Source of the DNA: Misgurnus anguillicaudatus
Lineage: Eukaryota > Chordata > Actinopteri > Cypriniformes > Cobitidae
Direction: 5' to 3'
NCBI RefSeq assembly: GCF_027580225.2
Contig: NC_073348.2
Location: 28,422,001 to 28,486,000, forward strand
Length of the DNA: 64,000 nucleotides
Shown here: positions 43,956 to 55,437 of the stretch, in pieces
How positions within the stretch are numbered: the first letter of the stretch is position 1
How the letters are laid out: the number at the start of each line of letters is the position of its first letter
The notes under the pieces: generated by a model
What the model saw: the letters and a program-made list of their open reading frames with translations, nothing else
Told to the model about the DNA's origin: nothing
Database searches by the model: none
Program-made: the position numbers and the translations under genes

Positions 43956-45119
43956 ATCAAGCAAAATCAGGTAGTAAGCTAATATTTCATAATAAATGTC
44001 CACATACTTGAAAAACATTTATGTTGTCAGATTGAGCAATTTCACTTTAACGGCAAAGAAGAGATTAATAGTCAATTGTTGAAATGTCTTATTTTCACAA
44101 ATGTCGCTTTAGCCATTTCATTGGTATTAAACAATGTGACTGTCTTTCGCCGCAAAACCCTCTAAGTACATGCAAAAATCTCCACTTGTAAAAAAGTCTC
44201 CAGTCACTTTTTACTGTCATTTCTATTAAAGCTAAGGCTCAATTAATATCCTAATATATTCAGTAAACCTCCTTTAACCAGGTAAAAATCTTTTCTGAGC
44301 ACTTTGAGGACTTTGAAAAATCATTTGCCATTTGACAGATTCTGCCAACAACCGGTATTTCTAAATGGCCTGAGGCTGGGATTAAGCAGTTTTGAAGCAA
44401 AAGTATTTGATAAATGTATAATACATGTCGACTGCCTTCAATCAAAATCATTATCTTGTTTTTGACAGAGGTGACGTTTAGCGGTTTTTGCATCTGAGCT
44501 CTTCATATACAGTATAAACATACATTACATCCACCTTTATGCTTTTGGCACACGCTCCTATTGCATGTACTCTGGATGCAATCAAATCCATGACCTTTGT
44601 GCAAAAAAATGCTCTACCAAGCTACATAAACACATACAGTACAGTACACATTCAGAAGATGCCACTGCTGCGACTGCAGCCAAATGCAACTTGCTTCATC
44701 TACACAATTCACAGACTTTTTCATCTACATCAACGCTGCACGGTTTTATTCCTCCTTATTTCAGCTCAGGGTCTGTCTGCTTTGATTTATTGCCCATCAT
44801 TACAGAGCACATACACACGTTCACTGTTTAAATAAACTCTTGAGTTAAAGGGCTGACTGCACACAGCACATGAACCCTGTCACCGCCTACCATTCTCTAA
44901 AGGCCAATCCTTACTTTAACACACACATTTGTGCAGTTTCACAAACGGCAGCGTGTGAGGTTTCATGATGTTTTAGTAATCGCACATGACACAGTGTTGA
45001 TGTAAATTTAAAATCAATCTTGTGAATAACTCAATCTTGTTAATTTACAAAGCGATAAGCATAAACAACCAATTAATTTAAACCATCTTATTGGTTATTG
45101 ACCTGTAGCGATTAGCCAT
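43956..45119. other. No gene; one repeat end
   Basis: AACGGCAAAGAAGAGATT and following text appear unique. GCATCTGAGCTCTTCATATA near 44490-44515 is a single end of the element family seen at 19460. Frames at 44539-44835 have no known motif. Confidence 0.45.
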
Positions 45120-45300
45120 TTAAAGAGATAGTTCACCCCAAAATGTTTTCATGTTGTTCTAAACCTCTATGAATTTATTTAAACTGTTCAACATAAAAGA
45201 AGATATTTTGATAAATGATTGTAAGCATACAGTTGACAGTACCCATAGCATTTTATTTTTATACAGGTTTAGAACAACACGAGGAATGTAAATAACAAAA
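45120..45300. mobile_element. GATAGTTCACCC-type TTAA MITE, decayed
   Basis: TTAAAGAGATAGTTCACCCC starts at the TTAA; AAAAGAAGATATTTTGATAA and AGGTTTAGAACAACACGAGG are family interior. The right end is lost. Confidence 0.65.
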
Positions 45301-46119
45301 CACCAGATTAAGTCTTCATGGAGTTCATTCTATAACAATATTGCTTTTATTTCACCAAATAATATTCTGTTATATGTCATATTTCAGCAACGTTGTCTCA
45401 GCTGTGACCTGTCATTACTGTTAGTGATTGTGTCTTCTGTGTTGTTTTCCCATCAGCAGACACAGTGGCACTCAGGTGTCCCGCTGTTCGTGGACACCCA
45501 CTTGAGAGATAAAGAATGAAATAGGGAAGAAAAATGCTGTTTAAACAGACAGTAATCCTTTAATGGAATGCAGATTTATTCAGAGCCTCTGGCTGGACTG
45601 GATTAACGGCTGGTATGTGCGAGGAGTGTGTGTGAATGTAATAAGTGGATGTGGATCTTCTAAATGTGGGTCAGAACAGCTTTCTGCTTGTCGCAAAAAT
45701 TGATTTTACACCCTTATGAGGAAATAGCGGATGCGTTCATTGTCTGGGTTTGTAACATGCAATCCGACATGCTTTAACAGATTTTTGCTGGCAGGCATTT
45801 GAATCCATTTATAATGCATACAAATATTTTTTTCAATGCAATCGATAAATAAGGGATAATGTACAGCCAGTCGGTTGTTCCGATGGGGTGATCAGGATTC
45901 AAAGCATATATAATCTCATATACATTATTAATTAGATTAATTTAATTATTTATTTGTAATTAAATTATTTGTAAGATCAAGGATACTTGTTTTAATGTTT
46001 GTTATTGGGATTATTACAGTACATGGTGCTAGCGGCGACATTCGGAAGTTTGCTATTCCCAGATAACAAACGGCTGAAACTAATAACAGGGCATCATACG
46101 AGTACTGCGAGTAAGGTGC
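45301..46119. other. Unique-looking DNA with a possible terminal exon
   Basis: At 45451-45456 a CAG follows the pyrimidine tract TCTTCTGTGTTGTTTTCC. The next codons are open to a TGA at 45517-45519 (reading TQWHSGVPLFVDTHLRDKE). No family recognised; see findings. Confidence 0.35.
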
Positions 46120-46160
46120 AGCTGAATACTTACAAATAAATTCAGTATAAATATGCATAA

Positions 46161-47114
46161 TTAACTCCTTCCCCGCAAGCCACTTTTTGAACAGTTGCTC
46201 GCCAGAATTTTTTCACAAAATGCCTTCCAGGAAAATCTTCTTCTAAAAATATATAAATATACAAATATATCAAATGAAATAACAGACCCTCTGCTTTCAA
46301 ACAAACAAAATGGGAAAAATGTTTCATCATATATATATATATTCTCTGCTTACTCTTAAATACGGGATATGGGTATATTCCTTAAAAATATTTTTTTTAG
46401 CAAAAAGCTGAAATAATTAAATTTTGTGAAGGAATTTTATTAGATATCAGATTCAGAACGATTATCAAAACCACACAGAGTTTAAAATTAGTAAATAACA
46501 TTTTGGCTTCAGTTTTATAGTGGATAATCGCGGTATTGCAGATTAACATAAAAATTCATCAGGAGCACAGTTTTTTATGCAAATATTTCTACCCAGTCTC
46601 ACAAAGTTTTGTGATATAGTCACGTATTTTACGCGTTTTTTCGTGATCGTATAACGAATTCCTGTTTTCGTGTGATTATCACGTATTGGTTACTCAACTG
46701 CTTTTTCCTATTTTTAAACCATTGTCGCTTCGGTTTAGGGTTAGATTTGGTTCTTGCATTAGAATGTCACTTTATACATTGCTTTATACTATTTTTTCTG
46801 ATTTATTTTTTTATGTCGCCTGGCGTTAGGGTTAGAGTTGGGTTTGGGTAGGGATGTCATTTTATGTCAATCTAACCCTAAACCGATGCGACAATGGTAA
46901 GAAAATAGGACAAAACAGTTAAGTAACCAATACGTGATAATCTCACGAAAACAGGAATTCGTTATACGATCACGAGAAAATGCGGAAATTCGTGATAAAA
47001 TCACGAAAAAAGAATAAAAAAAATATGTGACTATATAATGAAATTTCGTGAGACTGGACTGAATATTTTCTCTTAATTGACGAGATAACTCGTCAATGGT
47101 GGGGAAATAGTTAA
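46161..47114. mobile_element. TTAA MITE (CTCTTTC family), copy 2, interrupted
   Basis: TTAA at 46161-46164 and 47111-47114. Left CTCCTTCCCCGCAAGCCAC and right GACGAGATAACTCGTCAATG match copy 1. The hAT-like foldback at 46590-47061 lies inside. The empty site at 62977 confirms the boundaries. Confidence 0.9.
46590..47061. mobile_element. hAT-like foldback MITE, copy 3
   Basis: TACCCAGTCTCAC at the left and GTGAGACTGGACTG at the right; flanking 8-mers AATATTTC and AATATTTT agree at 7 of 8. Internal arms CACGTATTGGTTACTCAACT and AAGTAACCAATACGTGATAA are inverted. Same family as 10942-11509. Confidence 0.85.
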
Positions 47115-47160
47115 TAACATATATGAGATTATATTTACAAATGATTAAACCAAATGTTTG

Positions 47161-49926
47161 TCTTGTTTAACTTCTCTGGCTTAAAGCCACTAGTAAATGT
47201 TTTTTCCTTATGCATTTCTTACAAATGATCAATCAAATTAATCAAATCAATATTTTGCATCAGTAGATTTACTCATGTGGCAAGTATCTGTGTTGCACAA
47301 CCTTTGCTTTGCATTAGGATCCTGCTAAAACCCCATCGGGATTTATTCTGCATTAACAACCAACTGGCTGTACATAATCCTTTACACAACTTGGAATGTT
47401 GCAACTGATTTATAAAAGCATTCCAATCTATCCGATCTATCTAAGTTGCTGTATAACAACCGGCTGCCTGTTTATCCCACCTATTACACTGCTATTTACC
47501 TCTTAACTGAGGTAAGGTACATTAAATATTGATTTAAAATATTTTTCCTTTTGCTCATTTTTAAAGAATGCAGACCTTCTGTGAGGAAAACCAGTTTATT
47601 ATCGGTTTTAAGATAAGACAAGACATTCAAATGTCACGAACACACTATTTGGTTTAATCATTTGCAAATTATTTTATTTTTGTGTAATATTTAACTGTAC
47701 CTGTTAAACTTATTTACAGCATTCGTGATACTAGTGTTATAGTTTAAAGCTTCAGTCCGGCCTTTTCACTCTTTGTCACCCTCTCTGTTCGAAATCTGCA
47801 ATTGCAGCTATTCGCGGAATAATCAACTTTACGTGGGTTGTACATTGGCACGAAACAGCGCGGATGAACACAATGTATTGAGGAGAATCTTTTAATCACC
47901 ACGTGTTAATCACCCTGTGGATACTGTCATCCTGGCTAACTTCATTTTTCTGATTTTTTAATCCAATTTAAAGACTAAATACCGCGTATTTGGATGATAA
48001 ACTTTATATACAGATCGACTGAAGGAAGATAAAAATCCTGAAGTCAATTATTTTAATTTATATTTGCTGTCATGTAATATTCTTAAGTTACATGCGTCCA
48101 CGTATTGTTTACAAATGAGGACGCGTTACTCACTTGGTATTTCTCTACATGTTGTGCAGTAAACACGGTATATTACATTCGCTATTATGTTATCTTGATA
48201 GTAAGGATGCACTACAGGATATTTTAAGTGTGTGCTGTAATATGATTCCATACATTGCACTATTGTTTGCACGTGACACAATGCCAGTCAGTTTATACGC
48301 GTTTACAGAAACACACATTAAAACATTACTAAAAACAGAAGCTTACCAATCAGTCAATGGGCATCTGAAAACAGCTTTTTATATAACTAAGCACTGCAGA
48401 TGTTCACCAAGTGTTGTGAAAAAAAGGCTATAAATATCCACCTCCATCATCCTCACACGCAATATAACCTACTAGCCGGGTCTCCTTCATTATGTGTGCA
48501 CAAACACGTGCTGAAATTAAAATTAAAATTAAAATCATTAATACAAGCTTACCGTTTTGAATCGAGCTAAGGCAAGCAGATAGTTTTGAACACTTGCAGG
48601 TTATGTATTTTCTCAAAAATGTTTTTTTTTTGTGGATATTTTTAAACCCAAATAAGTGCCGGACTGCAGCTTTAAACTAACAAACCTGAAAACTGGCCAA
48701 TCAGAATCAAGCATTCCAACGAGCCGTGTAATACATAATAATAATGTACTATATTATATTTATACATATTTGGGTGTTTACCAAGTGTGGATACATAAGA
48801 AAGTCACAATAAAACAAGGCATTCTGGGAAAAGATCTATACCTAACCTGCCCACCATTAAACTAATTTGTCCCGTGATCATCTAAAACACTCATAACATA
48901 AAGGAGATTTGACATTTCCACATCAGTACAGCTTCAAGTGTTTGGAGGCTAATACTGAAGCAGGCACTTCTCAACTGCTTAAAAAACATAGAGTCCGTCT
49001 TCTCTCTGGAGCATGTCGGGACACCCCTGGATGCACTGAGCGACAGTGTCGTCCCTCTCCTATCCTCTGGTGAGCTGTCAGTCTGCTGTGACATTAGAAA
49101 CCTCTCTATCCATTATTCCAGCAGACCCCACTGCACGCCAACAGAAGCTGCCGAGAGCCATGACAGCAGGAGCTTGGAGTGTTAAAAAGACTGACAACAG
49201 CACAAAGAGGAAACTGCAGGCACAAGCATTAGAGGAGAGAGAGAGAGACCCAGTATTTGTGAACAGTATCTGTGTTTGATAGTGGTCAAGTAAAGCAGAA
49301 ATTATTAAAAGACTACAAATCACACTTGTGGTGTGGTCACACACGCACACCGCCCCGAGGTGACCACAAACCAGCAGGAAATGTTTGGAAATGTTTGTTT
49401 CTTAGGGAGTTCATTAAAACGGCATGCGTGAAGCCTCCTAAATGCCTTCCTCTTCCTCGTGCGCTGTCAGGAAGTGACAGGGTGTTTCGGCGATGACCTC
49501 GTCTCTCAGTTACACCGGCCCATTAGTATTCCAGCAAAGCCCGGGGAAGAAATACGACCTCAGCCGCTGTTATCGAAACTCGATGATTAAAAGTGCTCCC
49601 ATCTGCGGGATGCACGCGAGGGATCTTAATGTCATTAAAATAAGCAGTAGTGTATTATTTCCTTCAGGTAATCAAACCAAATTATTCAGGGAGCTGGAAC
49701 GCTTCGGGCGACGAGTCTTTTTAATAAAACAGAAACAGAGGACTTCGCAATGACAACAGACAAGGCCTTCTGTCAAAGCAGTACCTCGGTACGGCCCAGA
49801 GCGATTAAACATGACAAATGAAAAAGGAGTGACATTTAAAGAGCCACTGTTAATCCCCAAAAGAATAACAGGGGACATTACTACGCCTTTGACAGGATTA
49901 ACAAAACCTGCTAGGTCTTTATATAC
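47161..49926. other. No gene; repeat remnants then a possible conserved block
   Basis: 47.2-48.7 kb contains AT-rich DNA and the reversed ACGGCTCG-type end near 48700-48737, probably parts of one old element. The 99-codon frame at 48134-48433 has no known motif. About 49430-49890 is GC-balanced and looks conserved-noncoding-like (AGTGACAGGGTGTTTCGGCG, GAGCCACTGTTAATCCCC). Confidence 0.4.
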
Positions 49927-49928
49927 AC

Positions 49929-50621
49929 ACACTCACCTAAAGGATAATTAGAGACAACTGTTCAATTTCTCATTAATGCAATTATCTAATCAACCAATCA
50001 CATGGCAGTTGCTTCAATGCATTTAGCAGTGTGGTCCTGGTCAAGATAATCTTGTGATCTCCAAACTGAATGTCAGAATGGGAAAGAAAGGTGATTTAAG
50101 CAATTTTGAGCGTGGCATGGTTGTTGGTGCCAGACGGGCCGGTCTGAGTATTTCACAATCTGCTCAGTTACTGGGATTTTCACGCACAACCATTACTAAG
50201 GATTACAAAGAATGGTGTGAAAGGGAAAAAAACATCCAGTATGCGGCAGTCCTGTGGGCGAAAATGCCTTGTTGATACTAGAGGTCAGAGGTGAATGGGC
50301 CAACTGATTCAAGCTGATAGTAGAGCAACTTTGACTGAAATAACCACTCGTTACAACCGAGGTATGCAGCAAAGCATTTGTGAAGCCACAACACGCACAA
50401 CCTTGAGGCGGATGGGCTACAACAGCAGAAGACCCCACCGGGTACCACTCATCTCCACTACAAATACGAAAAAGAGGCTACAATTTCCACCAGCTCACCA
50501 AAATTGGACAGTTGAAGACTGGAAAAATGTTGCCTGGTTTGATGAGTCTCAAAGCTTGAATCATTTCAAATTGGTTTCTTGAACATGACAATGAAATCAT
50601 TGTACTAAAATGGCCCCCACA
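49929..50621 (+). mobile_element. Tc1-like family 1, copy E (internal and 3' deletions)
   Basis: Left end ACTCACCTAAAGGATAATTA is present. Transposase text runs from MGKKGDLSNFERG (50084) through [12 protein letters not shown], then jumps from the first-Asp motif (DES) to AAAGCTTGAATCATTTC, missing about 280 bp including the second Asp. It stops after TGGCCCCCACAC, so the catalytic Glu and 3' TIR are gone. Confidence 0.88.
50084..50585 (+). pseudogene. Transposase remnant (copy E)
   Basis: The first frame (50084-50275) keeps a clean N-terminal helix-turn-helix with SQSAQLLGFSRTTI, the second (50295-50582) the linker and WFDES-like first-Asp motif, where relatives read WSDES. A frameshift separates the two near 50280. 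It lacks two of three catalytic residues. Confidence 0.85.
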
Positions 50622-50869
50622 CTAAATCAGCCAAATTGTGATTTATAAATCATCTGAAATTTCAATAAATAAGCTTTCAATTGATGAATGGTTTGTTAGG
50701 ATAGGAGTTTTTAATTCAAGATACTATTGGAAAAAAATCTGGAACATAAGGGTGCAAAAAATCTAAACATTAAGAAAATAATTTCGAGCTGAAGTCCTTA
50801 GCAAATGCATACACTTACAAAAATAAAGTTTTTATATATTTATGGTAGAGAATTTATGTATACTGTACA

Positions 50870-50975
50870 TATATGCATTTGGCAGATGCCTTTATCCAAT
50901 GCGACTTTTAAGTGCATTAAAGTTTTTAATCAAGTGTGTGTTCCCTGGAAATCAAACCTATGACATTTATTTAAA
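50870..50975 (-). mobile_element. HAmo-like SINE fragment
   Basis: GCATTTGGCAGATGCCTTTA and ATGCGACTTTTAAGTGC are the reversed tail; GTGTTCCCTGGAAATCAAAC is the reversed B-box side. The head is lost. Confidence 0.65.
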
Positions 50976-51500
50976 GTGACATCCAATGTCAGCTGTAAAT
51001 TATGATGCTACATTATGCCCCTGTCGTATTTATGTTTGTATCTCAGTATTTATGAGTAACAGATTCACAGATTAGTGCTCCTGCCAGTGAAGGTCATACG
51101 TCTAAAACACTCACCAAAGCCTTCCTTCCAAAATACTAATGGAGGTAAAGCTGGCCTTCTTGTCTGGAGTAAGCGGGTGTAAGTAAGGAGCCTGATGCCC
51201 CGCGGTGCCGCTAACTGCCACTCACACTGATTGGTCATGTCATGTTGAATATAAGAAGGTCACCCTCTGAGAAGATCTGACCAAACGGAGGAGTGATACC
51301 GCTGAAACGATGCTGTTATTCTTATCTGCAGATAAAAGAGAGCGGAGAAAGAACATAAAAATGTCCTGTGATCTTTTGATGTCCTGTAATGTAAAGTATG
51401 AGACGTGATATCTTGTAATATAGATATATATAATAATATAATATATATAATAATATAATATATATATGGATATCTTGCATGCATCTAGATATCTATGGTC
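50976..51500. other. No gene; AT microsatellite
   Basis: 51415-51472 is a degenerate (AT)/(AATATA) run that yields a Tyr/Ile-rich frame on the minus strand. The remainder looks unique. Confidence 0.5.
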
Positions 51501-52733
51501 TAATGCTAGATTCACACCAAACGCGGTAGAGGTGGCAAAAACGCACTATTCGCAAGTAGTTCATGTGCGAAAGCCGCGTGTGAAATGCTAGTCATTGTTA
51601 AAAAATCATGTTATGGGAGGGGCTTCTGCGACTCCGCCTGCTTCCTGTAATCACGTCACTACTAGAGCAAGACTAAATGTGCGAATGAGGCGAATCCGCG
51701 CCTAAGCGCCACGCTAAACGCCTCATTCGCGCCGCAAGACCCACAGACACACGTAAACACGTCTATACATTGACTTAACATTGAAATCACTCGCGCTTGA
51801 CACCTCTAACTGTGGGTTCACACCAGACGCGTTTAAGCTGTCAAATTCGCGTGTACCACGCATAGTTGGACGTTTGAACATTTTGAGTTTCCTCGCATCA
51901 TTCGTGCGTGAATGCCGTGTGTGAAATTCTAGTCATCGAGACATTCACGTGGAAATTCGTGTCATGAGAGGGGCTTCTGCGACTCCAGTTGCTTCCTGTA
52001 ATCACGTCACTACTAGAGCAACTCCTGATTGATTAACGCAGCACGCTTTTCCGCCAAAGTTCAGATTTTTCAACTTGCGCGTTTCCCATGGCAATGCTCA
52101 ATTCGCGTCATTCGCTTGACCTAGACATGCAAATGAGGCGGATTTGCTTCTACCGCACTGCGCTAAACGCCTCATTCGTGCCGCGAGACCTCCAGACGTG
52201 AGTCAATGCGTCTTTACATTGACTTAATATTGAAATCACTCGCGCTTGATGCCTCTAACTGTAGGTTCACACCAGACGCGTTTGAGCTGTCAAATTCGCG
52301 TGTACCGCGCATAGTTGGACACTTGAACATTTTGAGTTTACTCGCTTCATTTGCGCGTGAAAGCCGCACGTGAAATTCTAGTCATTGAGACATTCACGTG
52401 CAAATTCACGTCATTGGAGGGGCTTCTGCGACTCCGCCTGCTTCCTGTAATCACGTCACTACTAGAGCAAGCTCCTGACTGGTTAAGACGGAGCGTTTTT
52501 CTGCCAAAGTTCAGATTTTTCAACTTGCGTGTTTCTCGCGGCAATACTCAATTCAAGCCATTCGCGCAAACTAGACGCTCGAATGAGGTGGAATCGCATC
52601 TACCGCGCTGCACTAAATGCCTTATTCGCGCTGCGAGACCTCCAGACGCGTGGCAATGCATCTTTACATTGACTTAACATTGAAATCACTCGCACTTGAT
52701 GCCTCTACCACAGCTGGTGTGAACGCAGCATTA
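51501..52733. mobile_element. MITE amplified as three tandem units
   Basis: The outer ends TAATGCTAGATTCACACCA and GGTGTGAACGCAGCATTA are complementary. Inside, the unit beginning GGTTCACACCAGACGCG recurs at 51815 and 52264 (period 449 bp), and a shorter first unit of about 310 bp starts at 51505. Shared words include GAGGGGCTTCTGCGACTCC and TGTAATCACGTCACTACTAG. No coding capacity. Confidence 0.82.
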
Positions 52734-54773
52734 AACTTTTGTCCATATAGTGTATATGAAGAGCTCAGATGCAAAAGCCACTAAACACCACCTCCTATAT
52801 TAAAGCAACCAAATGCTCTCGGCATGTATCATAAGTTCATTTGAAGTAACCAGCATGAATTTTGCCCTCAAATGTGCATGGTTTGTTTCAATTTAGGCAA
52901 TATGAATTGATGTGATTTTTAAGTGACATCAAGTGACAGATATTTTTTTATGTCATATACATCTGAAAAGTTTATTTGTGGATAAACTGTTCCCATAAAA
53001 CAAAAAGTTACATTATAGTTGCCTCATTCAGTGCACCATTCGTTGAACTACTACATGTTTTCCATTACATTGCTTGGAGTATTAAATACTGTACGTCTCT
53101 CTTTATTATTATTTTTTTAATTTGCTCCGTTTGGATTTGACGGTGTAATTAGTCATCTTTTGTATGTTGTCAGTATCTAGTGTGTAAAGAGCTTTGTGCA
53201 GTGACAGACTTTGAAAAGCTCTTGTCTGGGAGAAAACACGAGTGTTGATGAAAAAACAAAGCAGCTGTGCTTGTCCTTGAATTTTCTTTACATACAAACA
53301 CATAAGAATGAAAACAAAACAGCTGTTTGTGAATCAGGACATCCAATCACTTAAAGGGACAATTTCCAATGCTGTATAAGTGGTCAGAGCATATAACTGT
53401 ATTGTATGAAGCTTATTAACAAATCACTTTGATTTCCTTTAGCGCCTTTCAACAGCCCAGCGCATTTTGCTTCAATTCATGCAGCGGGGACAAACCATCG
53501 CTCTGTGTCAAACAGATCCAAGCTGTCTCTGATCCAAACAAACATGCACGCTCAAAGCTTCATTCATCTGTGTCTCCTAAAACTCACTTTCGTTTGAAAA
53601 CCCCTCGAGGAGCATAATAGACAGCAGTATTTCATTGTCAGATCTTCATTAGCGAACCCCCTTTCATGCCCATTGGCTGTTAGACTACACGCATTGTAGA
53701 CGCATTCTTCACATAACTTTAAAAGCACAGCGTTGTCTTTTAATGCAAGCAAACCTCCAATTATTCGCCTCTTCTGTGACCTTTCCGCCTTAATAGACCT
53801 TGTGAACTGTCCTTTAAAGTGTAATTAGCATCAGTGATGTAGCTCTCACTGAACCCTGGCATTATGCAGCTCGCGGGGTCTGATCTACAGAGAGACGCTC
53901 TATCTGATCAGAGGTTAATCTAATTTCAGTCTCACAGAGTGGCGGATCACACTATCTTTGAAGAGGGGGAGAGGATTAAACAACGAGAGAGGGGCGGAAT
54001 AAAGAAACGTGGTTCGTGTTAGCAGGGTGGGTCGCGACCTGAAGTGGGATGTCGGTAGGAAAGATAAAGAGGGGGAATGGAAATATAAGCTCTTTAGTAC
54101 CTGTTTGATATAATGCTGGAGAAATCCACCTGACATCAACCTCGGAGATATACTTTCCTGAGAATGTAAGAGATAAACATTTCATTCATTCACAAGCAAG
54201 GGCGTTTCTGGAACAAATTGAAACATAATCTTGTTTCTGTACTGGCAAGGTGTAGCTATTAAATTGGCCGGTGAGTGTAGTTGTCTCTAGATAGGAGAAA
54301 AGCGAAGGGCAACCTTCAGATCTCTCAGATGAAGCCAATACAGAAGTGACTTAAACTGCAATTCATTGACGGGCCACTCGAGGCTGGCCCATGTGAAAAT
54401 GTCCAACTTTACAGCAGAAAATAATGTTTATAGACGGTTTCAACAGTAACAACATAAACAAGAGACTTTCGTGGTCAACACGTAACTTCTGGTGAACTCC
54501 GCTAAGAATAAATAACAACAAAGTCCTTTTAAATTAGTTTATTTATTTAACAAGCAAAATAAACAACACATGGATTACCTAGGAAACCAAAACATTTTTG
54601 TATTTTTGACGAGGTATTTGTTCAAGAATTCAGTTTAGCAACTAGTCAGACCATTAAAAAAACTGAAACCGGAAGAAAAGTTCCGTCTAGACACGTAATT
54701 GCGTCACCACACGTGCGTCCGATGCAACCGTTTATACAAAAAGTGATTTTGGCCGATATAGCTAATTTTGCCC
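52734..54773. other. No gene recognised
   Basis: 52745-52790 holds one end of the family seen at 19460 (TATATGAAGAGCTCAGATGC). The rest looks unique; 54200-54420 is GC-balanced. Frames at 53429-53752 show no motif. Confidence 0.45.
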
Positions 54774-55001
54774 TTAACTCTTTAAGTTAACTCGTCAATT
54801 AAGAGAAAACGCTTCCCTGCCAATGACAATTATTTCCGGCAATTCGTAATACCACTATTATCCACCAGTTGGCTCTTCCGCAACTTAAACAAGTTTTTTT
54901 TTTGAAAGCAGAGGGACTGTTCTTTCATTTGATATATTGTATGTTTATATATTTAAATAAGAAACTTTTTCTGTAAGGCATTAAACCTTTGTGAAAATCG
55001 A

Positions 55002-55437
55002 GTCCAGTCACATGAAATTACTATAGTCACGTAATTTTAAATTCTTTTTTGTGATACTATCATGAATTTCCGCAATTTTTGTGATAGTATCACGAATTTC
55101 TGTTTATGTGTCATTGTCACATATTGGTTACTCAACTGTTTTGTCCTATTTTCTTACCATTGTCACTTCGGTTTAGGGTTAGATTTACATAAAATGACAT
55201 CCTTACCCAAACCTTCTAACTCTTACTTATTCATTTAGCTGACGCTATCCAAAGCGACTTACAATTGCTATATATGTCAGAGGTCGCACGGCTCTGGAGC
55301 AACTAGAGGTTAAGCGTCCTGCTCAGGGACACAATGGTGTGTCACAGTGGATTCAAACCCGGGTCTTTCACACCAAAGGTGTCTTACCCACTGCGCCATC
55401 ACCACCCCATGTCTCTAACCATAATGTCAGGCGACAA
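55002..55437. mobile_element. hAT-like foldback MITE, copy 4 (partial)
   Basis: Starts GTCCAGTCACATGAAATT and runs through CATTGTCACATATTGGTTAC to AAAATGACATCCTTACCC; after the SINE it resumes CTAACCATAATGTCAGGCGA and ends near the palindrome centre, so the second arm is missing. Confidence 0.75.
55221..55413 (-). mobile_element. tRNA-derived SINE inside the foldback
   Basis: Read on the minus strand: ATGGCGCAGTGGGTAAGAC (A-box region), CCCGGGTTTGAATCCACTG (B box), then CCATTGTGTCCCTGAGCAG and the tail AAGTCGCTTTGGATAGCGTC. TCTAAC at 55215-55220 and 55414-55419 is a likely short target duplication. The head differs from the HAmo-like SINEs though the tail is similar. Confidence 0.8.

Larger units (their letters stand above)
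46120..47160. repeat. Older repeat hosting the nested MITE
   Basis: AAATAAATTCAGTATAAATA before 46161 and AACATATATGAGATTATATT after 47114 are continuous in a second copy at 62947-63000, which lacks the MITE. Its outer limits are unclear; a reversed end (CCAATCAGAATCAAGCATTC) lies near 48700. Confidence 0.7.

Noticed and set aside
48134..48433. 99-codon frame as a small gene
   Set aside because: No motif, no acceptor or promoter signal, and it lies between remnants of an old repeat.
51260..51515. Tyr/Ile-rich membrane-like peptide on the minus strand
   Set aside because: Produced by an AT dinucleotide microsatellite.
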